Shown here piece after piece: positions 24,566 through 33,610 of a stretch of DNA of 64,000 nt (within the stretch, counting starts at the first letter, position 1; each line of letters starts with the position of its first letter). The position numbers were made by a program, and so were the translations under genes. The notes beneath the pieces were generated by a model. It was given only the letters and a program-made list of their open reading frames with translations. It made no database searches and was not told the origin of the DNA. This DNA is from Streptomyces fradiae (GTDB lineage Bacteria; Actinomycetota; Actinomycetes; Streptomycetales; Streptomycetaceae), in contig NZ_CP065958.1 of assembly GCF_041270065.1 (NCBI RefSeq), positions 7,068,001 to 7,132,000 on the forward strand, given 5' to 3'.

Positions 24566-25852
24566 GTGCTCCGCAAAGAGATCAACGAACTGCTCACCCA
24601 GACCGGCCCCGGCACACCGATGGGCGAGCTGTTCCGGCAGTACTGGATCCCGGCCCTGCTGGCCGAGGAGCTGTCGGAGAACGACTGCCCGCCGGTCCGC
24701 GTCAAGCTGCTCTCCGAGCGCATGATCGCCTTCCGCGACAGCGAGGGCCGGTACGGACTGATCGACGAGTTCTGCGCCCACCGCGGAGCCTCGCTGTGGT
24801 TCGGCCGCAACGAGGAGGGCGGCCTGCGCTGCCCGTACCACGGCTGGAAGTACGACGTGACCGGCCAGTGCACCGAAGTGCCCTCCGAGGCCGACAACTC
24901 CAGCTTCTGCGCGAACGTCAAGCTCACCTCGTACCCGCTGGTCAAGATCGGCGACGTGCTGTGGACCCACATGGGCGACCGGGCCACCCGGCCCGAACCG
25001 CCCGAGTTCGAGTGGGTCCACGTGCCGGCCGAGCAGACCTACACCTCCAAGCGCTGGCAGCAGTGCAACTGGCTGCAGGCCTTCGAGGGCGGCATCGACT
25101 CCAGCCACGTGACCTTCCTGCACTCCGGCGGCCTCAAGAGCGACCCGCTGTTCAAGGGCGCGAAGGGCAACGAGTACAACATGAACGACACCAAGCCCTT
25201 CTTCGAGGTCGCCGACTCCGAGGGCGGCCTCTTCGTGGGCGCCCGGCGCAACGCCGAGGAGGGCAGCTACTACTGGCGCATCACCCCCTGGGTGATGCCG
25301 TCCTTCACCATGGTGCCGCCGCGCGGCGACCACCCCGTGCACGGCCACTGGTGGGTGCCGATCGACGACGAGAACTGCTGGACCTACTCCTTCGACTACC
25401 ACCCGGTCCGCGCGCTCACCGAGACCGAGCGGCAGGCGATGATCGACGGCCACGGCGTCCACAGCAGGACCGTCCCCGGCACCTACCGGCCGGTCGCCAA
25501 CATGGACAACGACTATCTGATCGACCGCGAGGCGCAGCGGCGCGGCGAGACCTACTCCGGCGTCGCCGGCATCGCCATGCAGGACGCCTCGCTGCAGGAG
25601 TCGATGGGACCGATCGTCGACCGTACCAAGGAACGCCTGGTGCCCGCCGACAGCGGCATCATCAAGGCCCGCCAGAAGCTGCGGAAGGCCGCCCTCGCCC
25701 TGCGCGACGAGGGCGTCGTCCCGCCCGGCGTCGACCCCGAGCACCACAAGGTCCGCTCGGCCGCGGTCGTCCTGCCGCAGGCGGAGTCCTTCCTGGACTC
25801 CTGCCGGGACGCGGTCAAGGTCGTGCCGGGCGCCCCGCAGACCACGGTCTGA
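24566..25852 (+). CDS. Rieske aromatic-ring-hydroxylating oxygenase
   Basis: A 428-residue oxygenase subunit of the phthalate-dioxygenase group (single-subunit, no beta partner). The Rieske cluster ligands are C70-x-H72 and C89-x2-H92; the mononuclear iron site shows H181-x4-H186 in DSSHVTFLH. The residue linking the two sites is likely D178. Such enzymes hydroxylate or O-demethylate aromatic acids. GTG 24566 has GAAGGG seven bases upstream. Together with the adjoining ferredoxin and distant reductase it completes a three-component system; substrate phthalate-like is inferred from the decarboxylase genes of the island. Confidence 0.9.
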   Translation: MLRKEINELLTQTGPGTPMGELFRQYWIPALLAEELSENDCPPVRVKLLSERMIAFRDSEGRYGLIDEFCAHRGASLWFGRNEEGGLRCPYHGWKYDVTGQCTEVPSEADNSSFCANVKLTSYPLVKIGDVLWTHMGDRATRPEPPEFEWVHVPAEQTYTSKRWQQCNWLQAFEGGIDSSHVTFLHSGGLKSDPLFKGAKGNEYNMNDTKPFFEVADSEGGLFVGARRNAEEGSYYWRITPWVMPSFTMVPPRGDHPVHGHWWVPIDDENCWTYSFDYHPVRALTETERQAMIDGHGVHSRTVPGTYRPVANMDNDYLIDREAQRRGETYSGVAGIAMQDASLQESMGPIVDRTKERLVPADSGIIKARQKLRKAALALRDEGVVPPGVDPEHHKVRSAAVVLPQAESFLDSCRDAVKVVPGAPQTTV

Positions 25853-25855
25853 GCC

Positions 25856-26335
25856 ATGACCCCGGCCACCCCGCACCTGAGCGAGAGCGCCCGGGCCGCC
25901 TCGGCCCACGAGTCCCGCTTCCGCATCGACGCACCCATCAACCCCGCCCGGACCGCCCGGATCGTCGCCCTCGACGCCCGCGCGGCCGCGGTGGCCAGGC
26001 GGCTCGCCGCCCGCACCTGGGCCGGCGCCCGCTTCTACACCGCCGTCAGCACCGAGACCCTGCACCGGCTCGACGGCACGCCCGTCCCGCTGGACGGGGT
26101 GATCGCCCGCACCGATGTGGTGGTCGTCCTCGCCACCGAGGACCGCGGCCACCGGGTGGCCGCCGCCATCGGCGGCATCTGCCGGCGGCGCGGCATCACC
26201 ACGGCCGGCGTGGTGCTCGGCGAGGGATACGAGGCCGGTGACGCGGTCGCCGCGCTGCGGCCGTACGCCCGGGTGCTACTGCGCTCCGCGGACGAGGGCG
26301 ATGTCGTCGAACTGCTCACCGCGCTCCGGGTCTAG
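25856..26335 (+). CDS. Hypothetical protein, possible nucleotide-fold
   Basis: A 159-residue soluble protein I do not recognise. The first 25 residues are polar. The middle has a Rossmann-like alternation: D-V-V-V-V-L-A-T-E-D, a glycine-containing turn, R-R-R-G-I-T-T-A-G-V-V-L-G, and R-V-L-L-R-S-A-D-E-G-D-V-V-E-L-L near the end. No catalytic motif is evident. It starts 3 bases after the oxygenase stop and precedes the PanB-like gene by ~40 bases, so it is part of the oxygenase operon and may be an accessory or maturation factor. Confidence 0.65.
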   Translation: MTPATPHLSESARAASAHESRFRIDAPINPARTARIVALDARAAAVARRLAARTWAGARFYTAVSTETLHRLDGTPVPLDGVIARTDVVVVLATEDRGHRVAAAIGGICRRRGITTAGVVLGEGYEAGDAVAALRPYARVLLRSADEGDVVELLTALRV

Positions 26336-26373
26336 ACCCTGACACCGACTATTGAGAGAGGAGCGCGGAACCT

Positions 26374-27306
26374 GTGACGGACAAGGCGACGGACAAGCCG
26401 ACGGACAAGCCGACGGACAAGGTGACGCTGAACGCGCTGCGCCGCATGAAGGACGAGAAGCGCAAGATCGTCGGAGTGGTGGCCTGGGACTACCCGATGG
26501 CCCGCATCGCCGACCGGGCCGGGGCCGACCTGATCTCGGTCGGCGACACCGTCGGGGTGAACCTGTGGGGGCACACCAACCCCCTGGAGATCACCCTGGA
26601 CGAGATGCTGGTGGTCACCAAGGCGGTACGGCGCGGCACCCGGCGCGCCCTGCTGAGCGCCGACTTCCCCTACGGGCCGCTCCAGGAGGGCGGGGCGGCC
26701 GCCGTACGGGCGGCGATCCGCTTCGCCAAGGAGGCCGGCGTCGACCTGGTCAAACTGGACGGCGCCGCCGACTTCCCGGAGGCGGTCGAGGCCGTCACCC
26801 GGGCCGGCGTCCCGGTGTTCGCCCAGTTCGGCATCACCCCGCAGACCGCCCTGCGCTACGGAGTGGAGTACCGCGGGGTCCCCTCGGCCGCCGAGCAGGT
26901 GCCGGAGGAGATGCTGGAGGCGATGGTCGCCGAGGCCAAGCGTCTGGAGGAGGCCGGTGCCGTCCTCCTGAACTTCACCAACTCCGGGCCCGTGGTGGGC
27001 GCCGCCGTGGCCGCCGCCGTCTCCGTGCCGGTGGTGGGCGGCTTCGGCGGCGGCCCCTGGCTGGACGGCCGGATGCGCATGGCGAACGCCGCGATCGGCT
27101 ACTCCGCCAAGGCCCTGGACGACCCGCCGGAGACGTACGCCCAGGTCGCCCGTACCGCCCTCGACGCGCTCACCGCGTACGCCGAGGACGTGCGCGCGGC
27201 CCGGCAGATCCCCGGCGGCATTCCGGTGCCCCCCGCCGGGCCCGCAGACCCCGCAGACCCCGCCGAGACCGCCGAGCCCGTCTCGCCCGCGGACCAGGAG
27301 GGCTGA
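26374..27306 (+). CDS. PanB-like protein (ketopantoate hydroxymethyltransferase family)
   Basis: A 310-residue protein of the PanB / PEP-mutase-like TIM-barrel group. Metal-site equivalents are present: G-D-T-V-G-V, S-A-D-F-P-Y-G and V-K-L-D-G (Asp where PanB has Glu). But PanB's G-H-L-G-L-T-P-Q is A-Q-F-G-I-T-P-Q here, and the catalytic Glu of the L-E-C-V-P segment aligns with Thr in N-F-T-N-S-G. It is therefore unlikely to make ketopantoate; a C-C lyase or related activity in catabolism is plausible. The N-terminus is a TDK/P repeat (12-bp tandem units at 26377-26424) and the C-terminus a P-A-D-P repeat. GTG 26374 is the likely start. Confidence 0.7.
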   Translation: MTDKATDKPTDKPTDKVTLNALRRMKDEKRKIVGVVAWDYPMARIADRAGADLISVGDTVGVNLWGHTNPLEITLDEMLVVTKAVRRGTRRALLSADFPYGPLQEGGAAAVRAAIRFAKEAGVDLVKLDGAADFPEAVEAVTRAGVPVFAQFGITPQTALRYGVEYRGVPSAAEQVPEEMLEAMVAEAKRLEEAGAVLLNFTNSGPVVGAAVAAAVSVPVVGGFGGGPWLDGRMRMANAAIGYSAKALDDPPETYAQVARTALDALTAYAEDVRAARQIPGGIPVPPAGPADPADPAETAEPVSPADQEG

Positions 27307-27309
27307 GCC

Positions 27310-28167
27310 GTGCCCACCGCCCTCATCGACGGGATCACCACCCGCTACGAGACCACCGGGGACGGGCCGCCGCTCCTGATGTTCTCGCCCGGCGGCTTCG
27401 ACTCCAGCCTGGAGGCCTGGCACACCACCGGCGTCTACCGCCGGCTCGGCCTGCTCGCCCGCCTGGCGGAGCACTACACCTGCATCACCTTCGACCGGCG
27501 CGAGTCCGGCCGCTCCGGCGGCCGGCTGGAACGCCTGTCCTGGGAGGGGTACGTACGCCAGGGCCTCGGCCTGCTCGACCACCTGGGCATCGACCGGACC
27601 TACCTGATCGGCGGCTGCGTCGGCTGCTCCACCGCCGCCGCGCTCGCCGTCGCCCGGCCCGAACGGGTCGCGGGCATGGTCCTCTACTCGCCGGCCGGCG
27701 GTGTGCACTACCGGCGCAAGCAGCACCAGCGCTTCGACGCCCACCTCGCCCACGCGGCCGAGCACGGGCTGCGGGGCGTGGTGGAGCTCGCGCGGTCCAC
27801 CGGGGACGGCTTCTCCAAGGACCCGCGGGTCGGGCCCTGGGCCCATGTGCTGCGCCACGACGAGAGGTTCGCGAAGGAGTACGCCGCCTGCGATCCGGAG
27901 CGGTACCGCACCCTGGTGACCGGCAGCGCCCGGCTGCTCTTCGACCGGGACACCGTGCCGGGCGCGGAGCCGGAGGACCTGCTCACCCTGCGCGTGCCGG
28001 CCCTGATCGTGCCGGGCGAGGACACCTCCCACGCGCCCTCGGCGGCGCGCTATCTGCAGGAGTGCCTGCCGGTCAACGAGTACTGGGACGCGCCGGTCGC
28101 CGAGCAGACGGACACGACCGCCCCGGAGCGGATCCTGTCCTTCCTCGCGGGGGCCTCCGGGGCGTGA
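27310..28167 (+). CDS. Alpha/beta hydrolase with cysteine nucleophile
   Basis: A 285-residue alpha/beta hydrolase. The oxyanion region is F-S-P-G-G-F; the nucleophile elbow reads G101-G-C103-V-G105, so Cys replaces the usual Ser, as in dienelactone hydrolase. The likely acid and histidine follow in P-G-E-D-T-S-H. Dienelactone hydrolase and related enzymes open lactone intermediates of ring-cleavage routes, so a lactonase or ring-fission-product hydrolase role is a fair inference. GTG 27310 starts 4 bases after the PanB-like stop. It is the last gene of the oxygenase operon, followed by a strong hairpin. Confidence 0.8.
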   Translation: MPTALIDGITTRYETTGDGPPLLMFSPGGFDSSLEAWHTTGVYRRLGLLARLAEHYTCITFDRRESGRSGGRLERLSWEGYVRQGLGLLDHLGIDRTYLIGGCVGCSTAAALAVARPERVAGMVLYSPAGGVHYRRKQHQRFDAHLAHAAEHGLRGVVELARSTGDGFSKDPRVGPWAHVLRHDERFAKEYAACDPERYRTLVTGSARLLFDRDTVPGAEPEDLLTLRVPALIVPGEDTSHAPSAARYLQECLPVNEYWDAPVAEQTDTTAPERILSFLAGASGA

Positions 28168-28181
28168 CCCTGCGAGCTGCG

Positions 28182-28225
28182 AACGGCCGCCGGCCCCGGG
28201 TCACCCCCCGGGGCCGGCGGCCGTT
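28182..28225. terminator. Bidirectional hairpin terminator
   Basis: A 19-bp perfect GC-rich stem (28182-28200 with 28207-28225) and 6-nt loop between the convergent hydrolase and rpiB-like genes, with TTT on the right side. Confidence 0.85.
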
Positions 28226-28234
28226 TCACGTGCC

Positions 28235-28678
28235 TCAGCCCTGCTGCTCCAGGGCGGCGATCTGGTCCACCCGGCGCCGGTGGACGCCGCCCTTGAACGG
28301 CGTCGTCAGCCAGGTCTCCACGATCTGCTCGGCCTCCTCGGCCTCAAGGACCTTGGCGGGCAGGACCAGTACGTTGGAGTCGTTGTTGCCGCGCGAGATC
28401 CGGGTGAACCACAGATCGGGGCAGAGCCCGGCGCGGATGCCCGGCAGCTTGTTGCAGGCGATGGTCTCGCCCAGGCCGCTGCCCCCGAGCACGATGCCCC
28501 GGTCGGCCGTGCCCCCGGTCACCCGGGCACAGACCCGTACGCACAGCTCCGGGTAGTCGACCTCGTCGGGCGTGTGGCTGCCCAGGTCCGCCACCGTGTG
28601 GCCGGCCGCGGTGAGCCGGGCGACGAGCCGGCCCTTGAGCCGGAAGCCGTTGTGGTCACCGGCGATGGCGATACGCAT
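28235..28678 (-). CDS. RpiB/LacAB-family sugar-phosphate isomerase
   Basis: A 147-residue isomerase of the ribose-5-phosphate isomerase B family: G-D-H-N-G-F near the N-terminus, D-L-G-S-H-T, D-Y-P-E and G-G-S-G-L-G-E-T-I-A-C-N-K. As in the mycobacterial enzyme, a Glu (E71) stands where the E. coli active-site Cys would be, so the protein should be active. Housekeeping rpiB is normally elsewhere; this one is coupled 3 bases after a decarboxylase-like gene in the island, so it may isomerise a sugar-like intermediate. Substrate unknown. Confidence 0.8.
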   Translation of the reverse strand: MRIAIAGDHNGFRLKGRLVARLTAAGHTVADLGSHTPDEVDYPELCVRVCARVTGGTADRGIVLGGSGLGETIACNKLPGIRAGLCPDLWFTRISRGNNDSNVLVLPAKVLEAEEAEQIVETWLTTPFKGGVHRRRVDQIAALEQQG

Positions 28679-28681
28679 GGC

Positions 28682-29623
28682 TCAGCCCACCAGGTCCAGG
28701 GTCGCCGGGGCGAACAGCTCCTCCAGCGGGCGCGGGCGGCGCAGGATCCCCTGGTCCACCGCGTGCCGCAGCAGCGTCTCCAGGACGTGCCGGTTGGGCT
28801 CGATCCCGTACGGCAGCGGGTCGGCGCCGGTCAGCCGCATGACCCTGCGGTGCAGGGCGTCGGTGGCGGTGTCGCCCTCGCCGGCCCGCAGCCGCTCCAC
28901 GTACGCCTGCTTGGAGCGGGCGAAGGCGTCGAAGACGTGGGCGGCCAGCTCGGGGTCCTTCTCCAGGAGCTCGTCGCGGACCACGACCAGGTGGTTGACG
29001 GGGAACAGACCGCGCTCGGTGAGGGCCCGATAGCCCGCCTTCTCGGCGTCCGGAAGCAGTGGGACGACCTGCTCCGACCGCGGCTGGACGCCGATCACGG
29101 CCGCCAAGTCGCCCTCCGTGAGGGCCTCTTCGAGGGTGCGGCCCGGTTCGAGGGACTCCACGTTGCCGGGCGGCGTGTAGTCGGCCACGTGCTCGTCGCC
29201 GGAGAGCACCCAGGTGACCTTGGACAGGTCGACCCCGTGCTCCTCCTGGAGCACGGAGCGGGCCCACACCCCGGTGGTGACGGTGTAGCCGCGGCTGACG
29301 CCGACCCGGCGGCCTTCGAGGTCCTTGGGGTCGGTGACGGGGGCGGCGGTGTGGTGGTGGAGGGCGCCGTGGTGGAAGCCGCGCACCAGGAAGGCCGGCA
29401 CGGCCGTGAAACGGGCGCCGTGCTCCTTGGCCACCAGATAGGTGGTGAGCGCCATCTCGCTGATGTCGTAGGCGTGTTCGCGGACCATGCGGCGGAAGGC
29501 GTGCACGAGGACCGGGACTTCCTCGAAGTCGAAGGAGAAGCCGTGCGGCCTGACGGCCCCGGTCTTGAGTGCTTCGTTGTTGCCCTGGGTCCGGGTGACT
29601 GTCCGTAGCTGATCATCCGTCAT
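28682..29623 (-). CDS. 4,5-dihydroxyphthalate decarboxylase-like protein, copy 1
   Basis: A 313-residue soluble protein with the periplasmic-binding-protein-like fold of 4,5-dihydroxyphthalate decarboxylases (Pht5). It shares with the 32530-33540 protein the order V-R-P-H-G/V-R-P-D-G, H-x-[19 protein letters not shown] and P-x-x-L-E-E-L-F-A-P at the end. There is no signal peptide or lipobox, so it is not an importer component. ATG 29623 (or TTG 29629) lies only 14 bases from the operator palindrome and has no ribosome binding site, suggesting a leaderless or near-leaderless message. Confidence 0.7.
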   Translation of the reverse strand: MTDDQLRTVTRTQGNNEALKTGAVRPHGFSFDFEEVPVLVHAFRRMVREHAYDISEMALTTYLVAKEHGARFTAVPAFLVRGFHHGALHHHTAAPVTDPKDLEGRRVGVSRGYTVTTGVWARSVLQEEHGVDLSKVTWVLSGDEHVADYTPPGNVESLEPGRTLEEALTEGDLAAVIGVQPRSEQVVPLLPDAEKAGYRALTERGLFPVNHLVVVRDELLEKDPELAAHVFDAFARSKQAYVERLRAGEGDTATDALHRRVMRLTGADPLPYGIEPNRHVLETLLRHAVDQGILRRPRPLEELFAPATLDLVG

Positions 29624-29637
29624 GGCCAAAAGGTAGC

Positions 29638-29650
29638 ATGGTCAGACCAT
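29638..29650. promoter_or_regulatory. GntR-regulon operator, perfect 13-mer
   Basis: ATGGTCAGACCAT, a perfect palindrome with 5-base arms and the pattern TnGTnnnACnA. It lies between divergent genes: 14 bases from the decarboxylase-like start on the left and 48 bases from the dehydrogenase start on the right, so one bound repressor could silence both operons. Confidence 0.8.
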
Positions 29651-29698
29651 CAGTCCATAGACTGTGTGCGCACGACGGCTTCCACCCGAGGAGGGTTC

Positions 29699-30814
29699 AT
29701 GGCAGAAACGGTGCGGGCTGCGGTCCGGACGGCGCCGGGTGTCACCGAGATACGCGAGCTGCCCATGCCGGACGTCCCGGCGGACGGCGCACTGCTGAAG
29801 GTCGAGGTCGCCGGGATCTGTGGCACCGACGCGAAGATGTACGGCAAGCCCCCGTTCGGCGACCCGGTGATCATGGGACACGAGAACGTGGGCGTCATCG
29901 CCAAGGCGGGCAAGGAGTTCACCGCCCGCAAGGGCCTGGCCGAGGGCGACCGGGTCTTCGTCGAGCACTATGTGGGCTGTTTCCGCTGCGCCTGGTGTCA
30001 CGCCGGCGAGTACCGGCACTGCGAGGCGACCGACTGGCGCACCAACCCGGACGCCCGGCGCTACGGCTACACGTCCTGCGAGAAGCCCGGCACTCTGTGG
30101 GGCGGCTTCTCCGAGTACCTCTACCTGCCGTGGAACGCGGTCACCCACAAGGTGCCCGACGGGGTCTCCGCCGAACTCGCGGGCCTGGTCACCCCGTTGT
30201 CCAACGGCATCGAGTGGGCCCTGGTGACCGCGGGCGTGGGCTATGCGAGCACCGTGCTCATCCAGGGGCCCGGCCAGCAGGGCCTCTCCCAGGTGGTGGC
30301 CTGCAAGCAGGCCGGCGCCTCGCAGATCATCGTCACCGGCACCACCCGGGACGCCGCCCGGCTCGCGCTCGCGAAGGACCTCGGCGCCGACCACGTCATC
30401 GACGTCCTGGCGGAGGACGCCCTGAAGCGGGTCCACGAACTCACCGGCGGCCGGGGCGTCGACGTGGTCCTCGACTGCACGGCGGGCGCGGGCACCTCAC
30501 CCGTACTCCTCGGCATCGACGCGCTCAAGCGGCGCGAGGGCGTCATGGTCTCGCAGGGCGAGCTCGCCGCCTTCCCCGACTTCCCGCTGAAGAAGCTCAC
30601 CGAGAAGTCCATCGCGCTCAAGAGCGCCCGCGGTCACAGCTACCGCTCCTGCGAACTCGCCCTGGAACAGCTCGCGTCCGGCCGCTTCCCGCTGGAGAGG
30701 CTGGCCACCCACACCTTCCCGCTGCACGAGGCCGACCGGGCCATCCGCACCGTCGCCGGCGAGACCGGCGAGGACGCCGTGCATGTCTCCCTGCTGCCCT
30801 GGGTGGCCGCATGA
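29699..30814 (+). CDS. Zinc-dependent MDR alcohol dehydrogenase
   Basis: A 371-residue medium-chain dehydrogenase. Catalytic zinc ligands C41 (C-G-T-D) and H61-E62 (G-H-E) and structural zinc cysteines C94, C97, C100 and C108 are all present; the cofactor fold shows QGPGQQGLS rather than the usual GxGxxG. It could oxidise the dihydrodiol or a semialdehyde (the LigC step) in aromatic breakdown, inferred from the LigK- and LigJ-like genes that follow. CGAGGAGGGTTC precedes ATG 29699. It heads the rightward operon ending at 33540. Confidence 0.85.
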   Translation: MAETVRAAVRTAPGVTEIRELPMPDVPADGALLKVEVAGICGTDAKMYGKPPFGDPVIMGHENVGVIAKAGKEFTARKGLAEGDRVFVEHYVGCFRCAWCHAGEYRHCEATDWRTNPDARRYGYTSCEKPGTLWGGFSEYLYLPWNAVTHKVPDGVSAELAGLVTPLSNGIEWALVTAGVGYASTVLIQGPGQQGLSQVVACKQAGASQIIVTGTTRDAARLALAKDLGADHVIDVLAEDALKRVHELTGGRGVDVVLDCTAGAGTSPVLLGIDALKRREGVMVSQGELAAFPDFPLKKLTEKSIALKSARGHSYRSCELALEQLASGRFPLERLATHTFPLHEADRAIRTVAGETGEDAVHVSLLPWVAA

Positions 30815-31518
30815 GCACCGTCGTCACCCACATCCCCCGCACCGACCCGGCCGTGGTCGACGCCCTGAGCCGGTACGGCGTCGCCACCGTGCACGAGGCA
30901 CAGGGCCGCACCGGACTGCTCGCGCCCGCCCTGCGCCCGGTGTGGCCGGGCGCGCACGTGGCGGGTACCGCGGTCACCGTCAGCGTGCCGCCCGGCGACA
31001 ACTGGATGATCCATGTGGCGGTCGAACAGTGCCGCGAGGGCGACATCCTGGTCGTCTCCCCGACCACCCCGTCCGAGGCGGGCTACTTCGGCGACCTGCT
31101 CGCCACCTCGGTGGCCGCGCGCGGGGTACGGGGCCTGGTCATCGACGCGGGCTGCCGCGACGTGGCCGATCTGCAGAGGATGGGCTTCCCCGTGTGGGCC
31201 CGGCACATCAGCGCCTTCGGCACCGTCAAGGAGACCCTGGGCGACGTCAACCTGCCGCTGGCCTGCGCCGGCCAGATCGTCCGTCCCGGGGACGTGATCG
31301 TCGCCGACGACGACGGCGTGGTGGTCGTGCCGCGCGCGAACGCCGCCGACGTCGTGGCGGCCGCCCGGGCCCGCGAGGAGAAGGAAGAGCTCTCGCGCAA
31401 GCGCTACCGGGACGGCGAACTCGGCCTGGACGTCCACCACATGCGCGAGCGGCTCGCCGCCAAGGGCCTCACCTATGTGGAGGCCCAGGGGGAATCGGAG
31501 ACCGACGGTGATCATTGA
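30811..31518 (+). CDS. ligK: RraA-fold aldolase, LigK-like (4-carboxy-4-hydroxy-2-oxoadipate aldolase)
   Basis: A 235-residue protein of the RraA / HMG-CHA aldolase family. G-D-L-L-A-T-S and [11 protein letters not shown], containing the substrate-binding Arg and metal-binding Asp, are those of the LigK/GalC aldolases that split 4-carboxy-4-hydroxy-2-oxoadipate into pyruvate and oxaloacetate. RraA proper lacks these. Its start overlaps the dehydrogenase stop (ATGA), and it is followed by a ligJ-like gene whose product would make its substrate, which strongly supports the assignment. Confidence 0.82.
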   Translation: MSTVVTHIPRTDPAVVDALSRYGVATVHEAQGRTGLLAPALRPVWPGAHVAGTAVTVSVPPGDNWMIHVAVEQCREGDILVVSPTTPSEAGYFGDLLATSVAARGVRGLVIDAGCRDVADLQRMGFPVWARHISAFGTVKETLGDVNLPLACAGQIVRPGDVIVADDDGVVVVPRANAADVVAAARAREEKEELSRKRYRDGELGLDVHHMRERLAAKGLTYVEAQGESETDGDH

Positions 31519-32533
31519 CATCCACGGCCACTACACCACGGCCCCCGCACCCCACCAGGGCTTCCGGGACGCCCAGTTGGCCCGGCTCGCCGACCCCTCG
31601 CGGCCCGTCCCGCGGCCGGAGCGGATCAGCGACGACGCCCTGCGCGAGAGCGTGGAGCACAACCAGCTGAAGATCCTGCGCGAACGCGGCGGCGATCTGA
31701 TGCTCTTCTCCCCGAAGGCCTCGGGCATGGAGCACCACATCACGGACCCGGCCACCGCCCGGGACTGGGCGCGGGCCTCCAACGACCTGGTGCACCGCGT
31801 CACCGAGCTGTACCCGCAGCACTTCGCCCCGGTCTGCCAGCTCCCGCAGACCCCCGGGGGCGGAGTCGCCGACGCGGTCGCCGAACTGCACCGCTGCGTC
31901 ACCGGGTCGGGCTTCGTCGGCTGCAACCTCAACCCGGACCCCTCCGGCGGCCACTGGACGGCCCCGCCGCTGACGGACACCTCCTGGTACCCGCTGTACG
32001 AGGCGTTGTGCGAGCTCGACGTACCGGCCATGGTGCATGTCTCCAGCGCGTGCAACCCGGTCTTCCACACCCTGGGCGCGCACTATCTGAACGCGGACAC
32101 CACCGCGTTCATGCAACTCCTTCAGGGCGGCGCCGAGTTGTTCGCCCGATTCCCCGGTCTGCGCTTCGTGATCCCGCACGGCGGGGGAGCGGTGCCCTAC
32201 CACTGGGGCCGATACCGGGGCCTCGCGGTCCGCATGGGCCTGCCGGACCCGGCCTCGCTCCTCGGCAACGTCGTCTTCGACACCTGCGTCTACCACCAGC
32301 CGGGCATCGACCTGCTGACCCGGGTGATCGGCACCGAACACGTCCTCTTCGCCTCGGAGATGCTGGGCGCCGTCCGGGGCGTCGCCCCCGAGACCGGCAT
32401 CGCCTGGGACGACACCAAGACGTATGTGGACGCCGCCGGTCTCGCCCCGGACCAGCTCCACCACATATACGAGGCGAACGCCCGACGGGTCTATCCGCGC
32501 CTGGACGCCAGGCTCCGCTCACAGGGACGATGA
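31508..32533 (+). CDS. ligJ: 4-oxalomesaconate hydratase (LigJ-like amidohydrolase)
   Basis: A 341-residue amidohydrolase-superfamily protein. The start I-I-D-I-H-G-H-Y gives the H-x-H metal site (H6, H8); [29 protein letters not shown] and [11 protein letters not shown] closely match LigJ, which hydrates 4-oxalomesaconate in protocatechuate-4,5-cleavage and gallate pathways. GTG 31508 overlaps the upstream aldolase gene by 11 bases, and the protein then begins exactly as LigJ does. It feeds the LigK-like aldolase. Confidence 0.9.
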   Translation: MIIDIHGHYTTAPAPHQGFRDAQLARLADPSRPVPRPERISDDALRESVEHNQLKILRERGGDLMLFSPKASGMEHHITDPATARDWARASNDLVHRVTELYPQHFAPVCQLPQTPGGGVADAVAELHRCVTGSGFVGCNLNPDPSGGHWTAPPLTDTSWYPLYEALCELDVPAMVHVSSACNPVFHTLGAHYLNADTTAFMQLLQGGAELFARFPGLRFVIPHGGGAVPYHWGRYRGLAVRMGLPDPASLLGNVVFDTCVYHQPGIDLLTRVIGTEHVLFASEMLGAVRGVAPETGIAWDDTKTYVDAAGLAPDQLHHIYEANARRVYPRLDARLRSQGR

Positions 32534-33540
32534 CGATGGCTCCTCTCCGACTGACCTTCGCCTGCGGCGACTACGACCGCACCCGCGCCCTCGCCGAGGG
32601 CACCGTCCGCCCCGACGGCATCGAGATCAACTACCTCAGACTGCCGGTGGAGGAGACCTTCTTCCGCATGATGCGGCACCGCGAGTTCGAGGTGGCGGAG
32701 ATGTCGCTCTCCTCGTACGTCCTCTCGCTGGGCTCCGGCGGCCCGGACGCCTCGCCGTTCGTGGCGCTGCCCGTCTACACCTCGCGCATGTTCCGGCACA
32801 GCGCGCTGTACTGCCACGCCGACGCCGGCATCACGAAGCCGGAGGAGCTGCGCGGCAAGGTGATCGGCACCCCCGAGTACCAGCTGACGGCCTGCGTGTG
32901 GATGCGCGGCATCCTCGGCGACCGGCACGGCGTCCCCTTCGACTCGGTCCGCTATGTGACCGGGGGTCAGGAGACCCCGGGCCGCATCGAGAAGGCGGGG
33001 GTCGACCTGCCGGACTCGGTGCGCATCAGCCGGATCGCCGAGGACGCCACGCTCGCCCGGATGCTGGCCGAGGGGGAGATCGACGCCCTGTGCACCCCGC
33101 GGGTGCCGAGCCCCTTCCAAGCCGGTGACCCCCGGGTGCGCCGGGTCTTCCCCGATGTGGTGGCGGCCGAGCGGGAGTACTACACGGCCACCGGCATCTT
33201 CCCGATCATGCACGTGGTGGTGATCCGCCGGGACGTGTACGAGGCGCACCCCTGGGTCGCCCAGTCCCTCTACAAGGCGCTGCTCGCGGCGAAGAACGAG
33301 GCCCTGGACAGCCTGTACGACACCTCCGCGCTGCGCTTCATGCTGCCCTGGCTCACGCCCCAACTGGAGGAGGCCCGCGCGCTGTTCGGCCGTGACTACT
33401 GGTCGTACGGACTGGGAGGCGGCAACCGGGAGACGCTGGAGACCTTCCTGCGCTACCACCACGAGCAGGGCCTGTCCCCGCGCCGGTACCGGCCGGAGGA
33501 ACTGTTCGCCCCGGAGGCGCTGGAGGCGGCGGTGATCTGA
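32530..33540 (+). CDS. 4,5-dihydroxyphthalate decarboxylase-like protein, copy 2
   Basis: A 336-residue protein, the usual length of Pht5-type decarboxylases that turn 4,5-dihydroxyphthalate into protocatechuate. Characteristic are L-R-L-T-F-A-C-G-D-Y-D-R, VRPDGIEINYL, F-E-V-A-E-M-S-L-S-S-Y, P-V-Y-T-S-R-M-F-R-H and the C-terminal Y-R-P-E-E-L-F-A-P. It lacks a signal peptide. ATG 32530 overlaps the ligJ-like stop (ATGA). The reading is firmer here than for the copy at 28682 because the N-terminal half is fully conserved in type. Confidence 0.82.
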   Translation: MTMAPLRLTFACGDYDRTRALAEGTVRPDGIEINYLRLPVEETFFRMMRHREFEVAEMSLSSYVLSLGSGGPDASPFVALPVYTSRMFRHSALYCHADAGITKPEELRGKVIGTPEYQLTACVWMRGILGDRHGVPFDSVRYVTGGQETPGRIEKAGVDLPDSVRISRIAEDATLARMLAEGEIDALCTPRVPSPFQAGDPRVRRVFPDVVAAEREYYTATGIFPIMHVVVIRRDVYEAHPWVAQSLYKALLAAKNEALDSLYDTSALRFMLPWLTPQLEEARALFGRDYWSYGLGGGNRETLETFLRYHHEQGLSPRRYRPEELFAPEALEAAVI

Positions 33541-33567
33541 CCGGACCCCGCCGACAGCGTCATGCGA

Positions 33568-33600
33568 AAGGAGCCGGACCCACGTCGGGTCCGGCTCCTT
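33568..33600. terminator. Bidirectional hairpin terminator
   Basis: A 14-bp perfect stem (33568-33581 with 33587-33600) around a 5-nt loop between the convergent decarboxylase and ferredoxin-reductase genes. Confidence 0.85.
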
Positions 33601-33610
33601 CGTGTTCGGT

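Noticed and set aside
28682..33540. The two decarboxylase-like proteins as ABC solute-binding proteins
   Set aside because: They share the binding-protein fold but neither has a signal peptide, lipobox or adjacent permease and ATPase genes. Their pathway context favours cytoplasmic enzymes.
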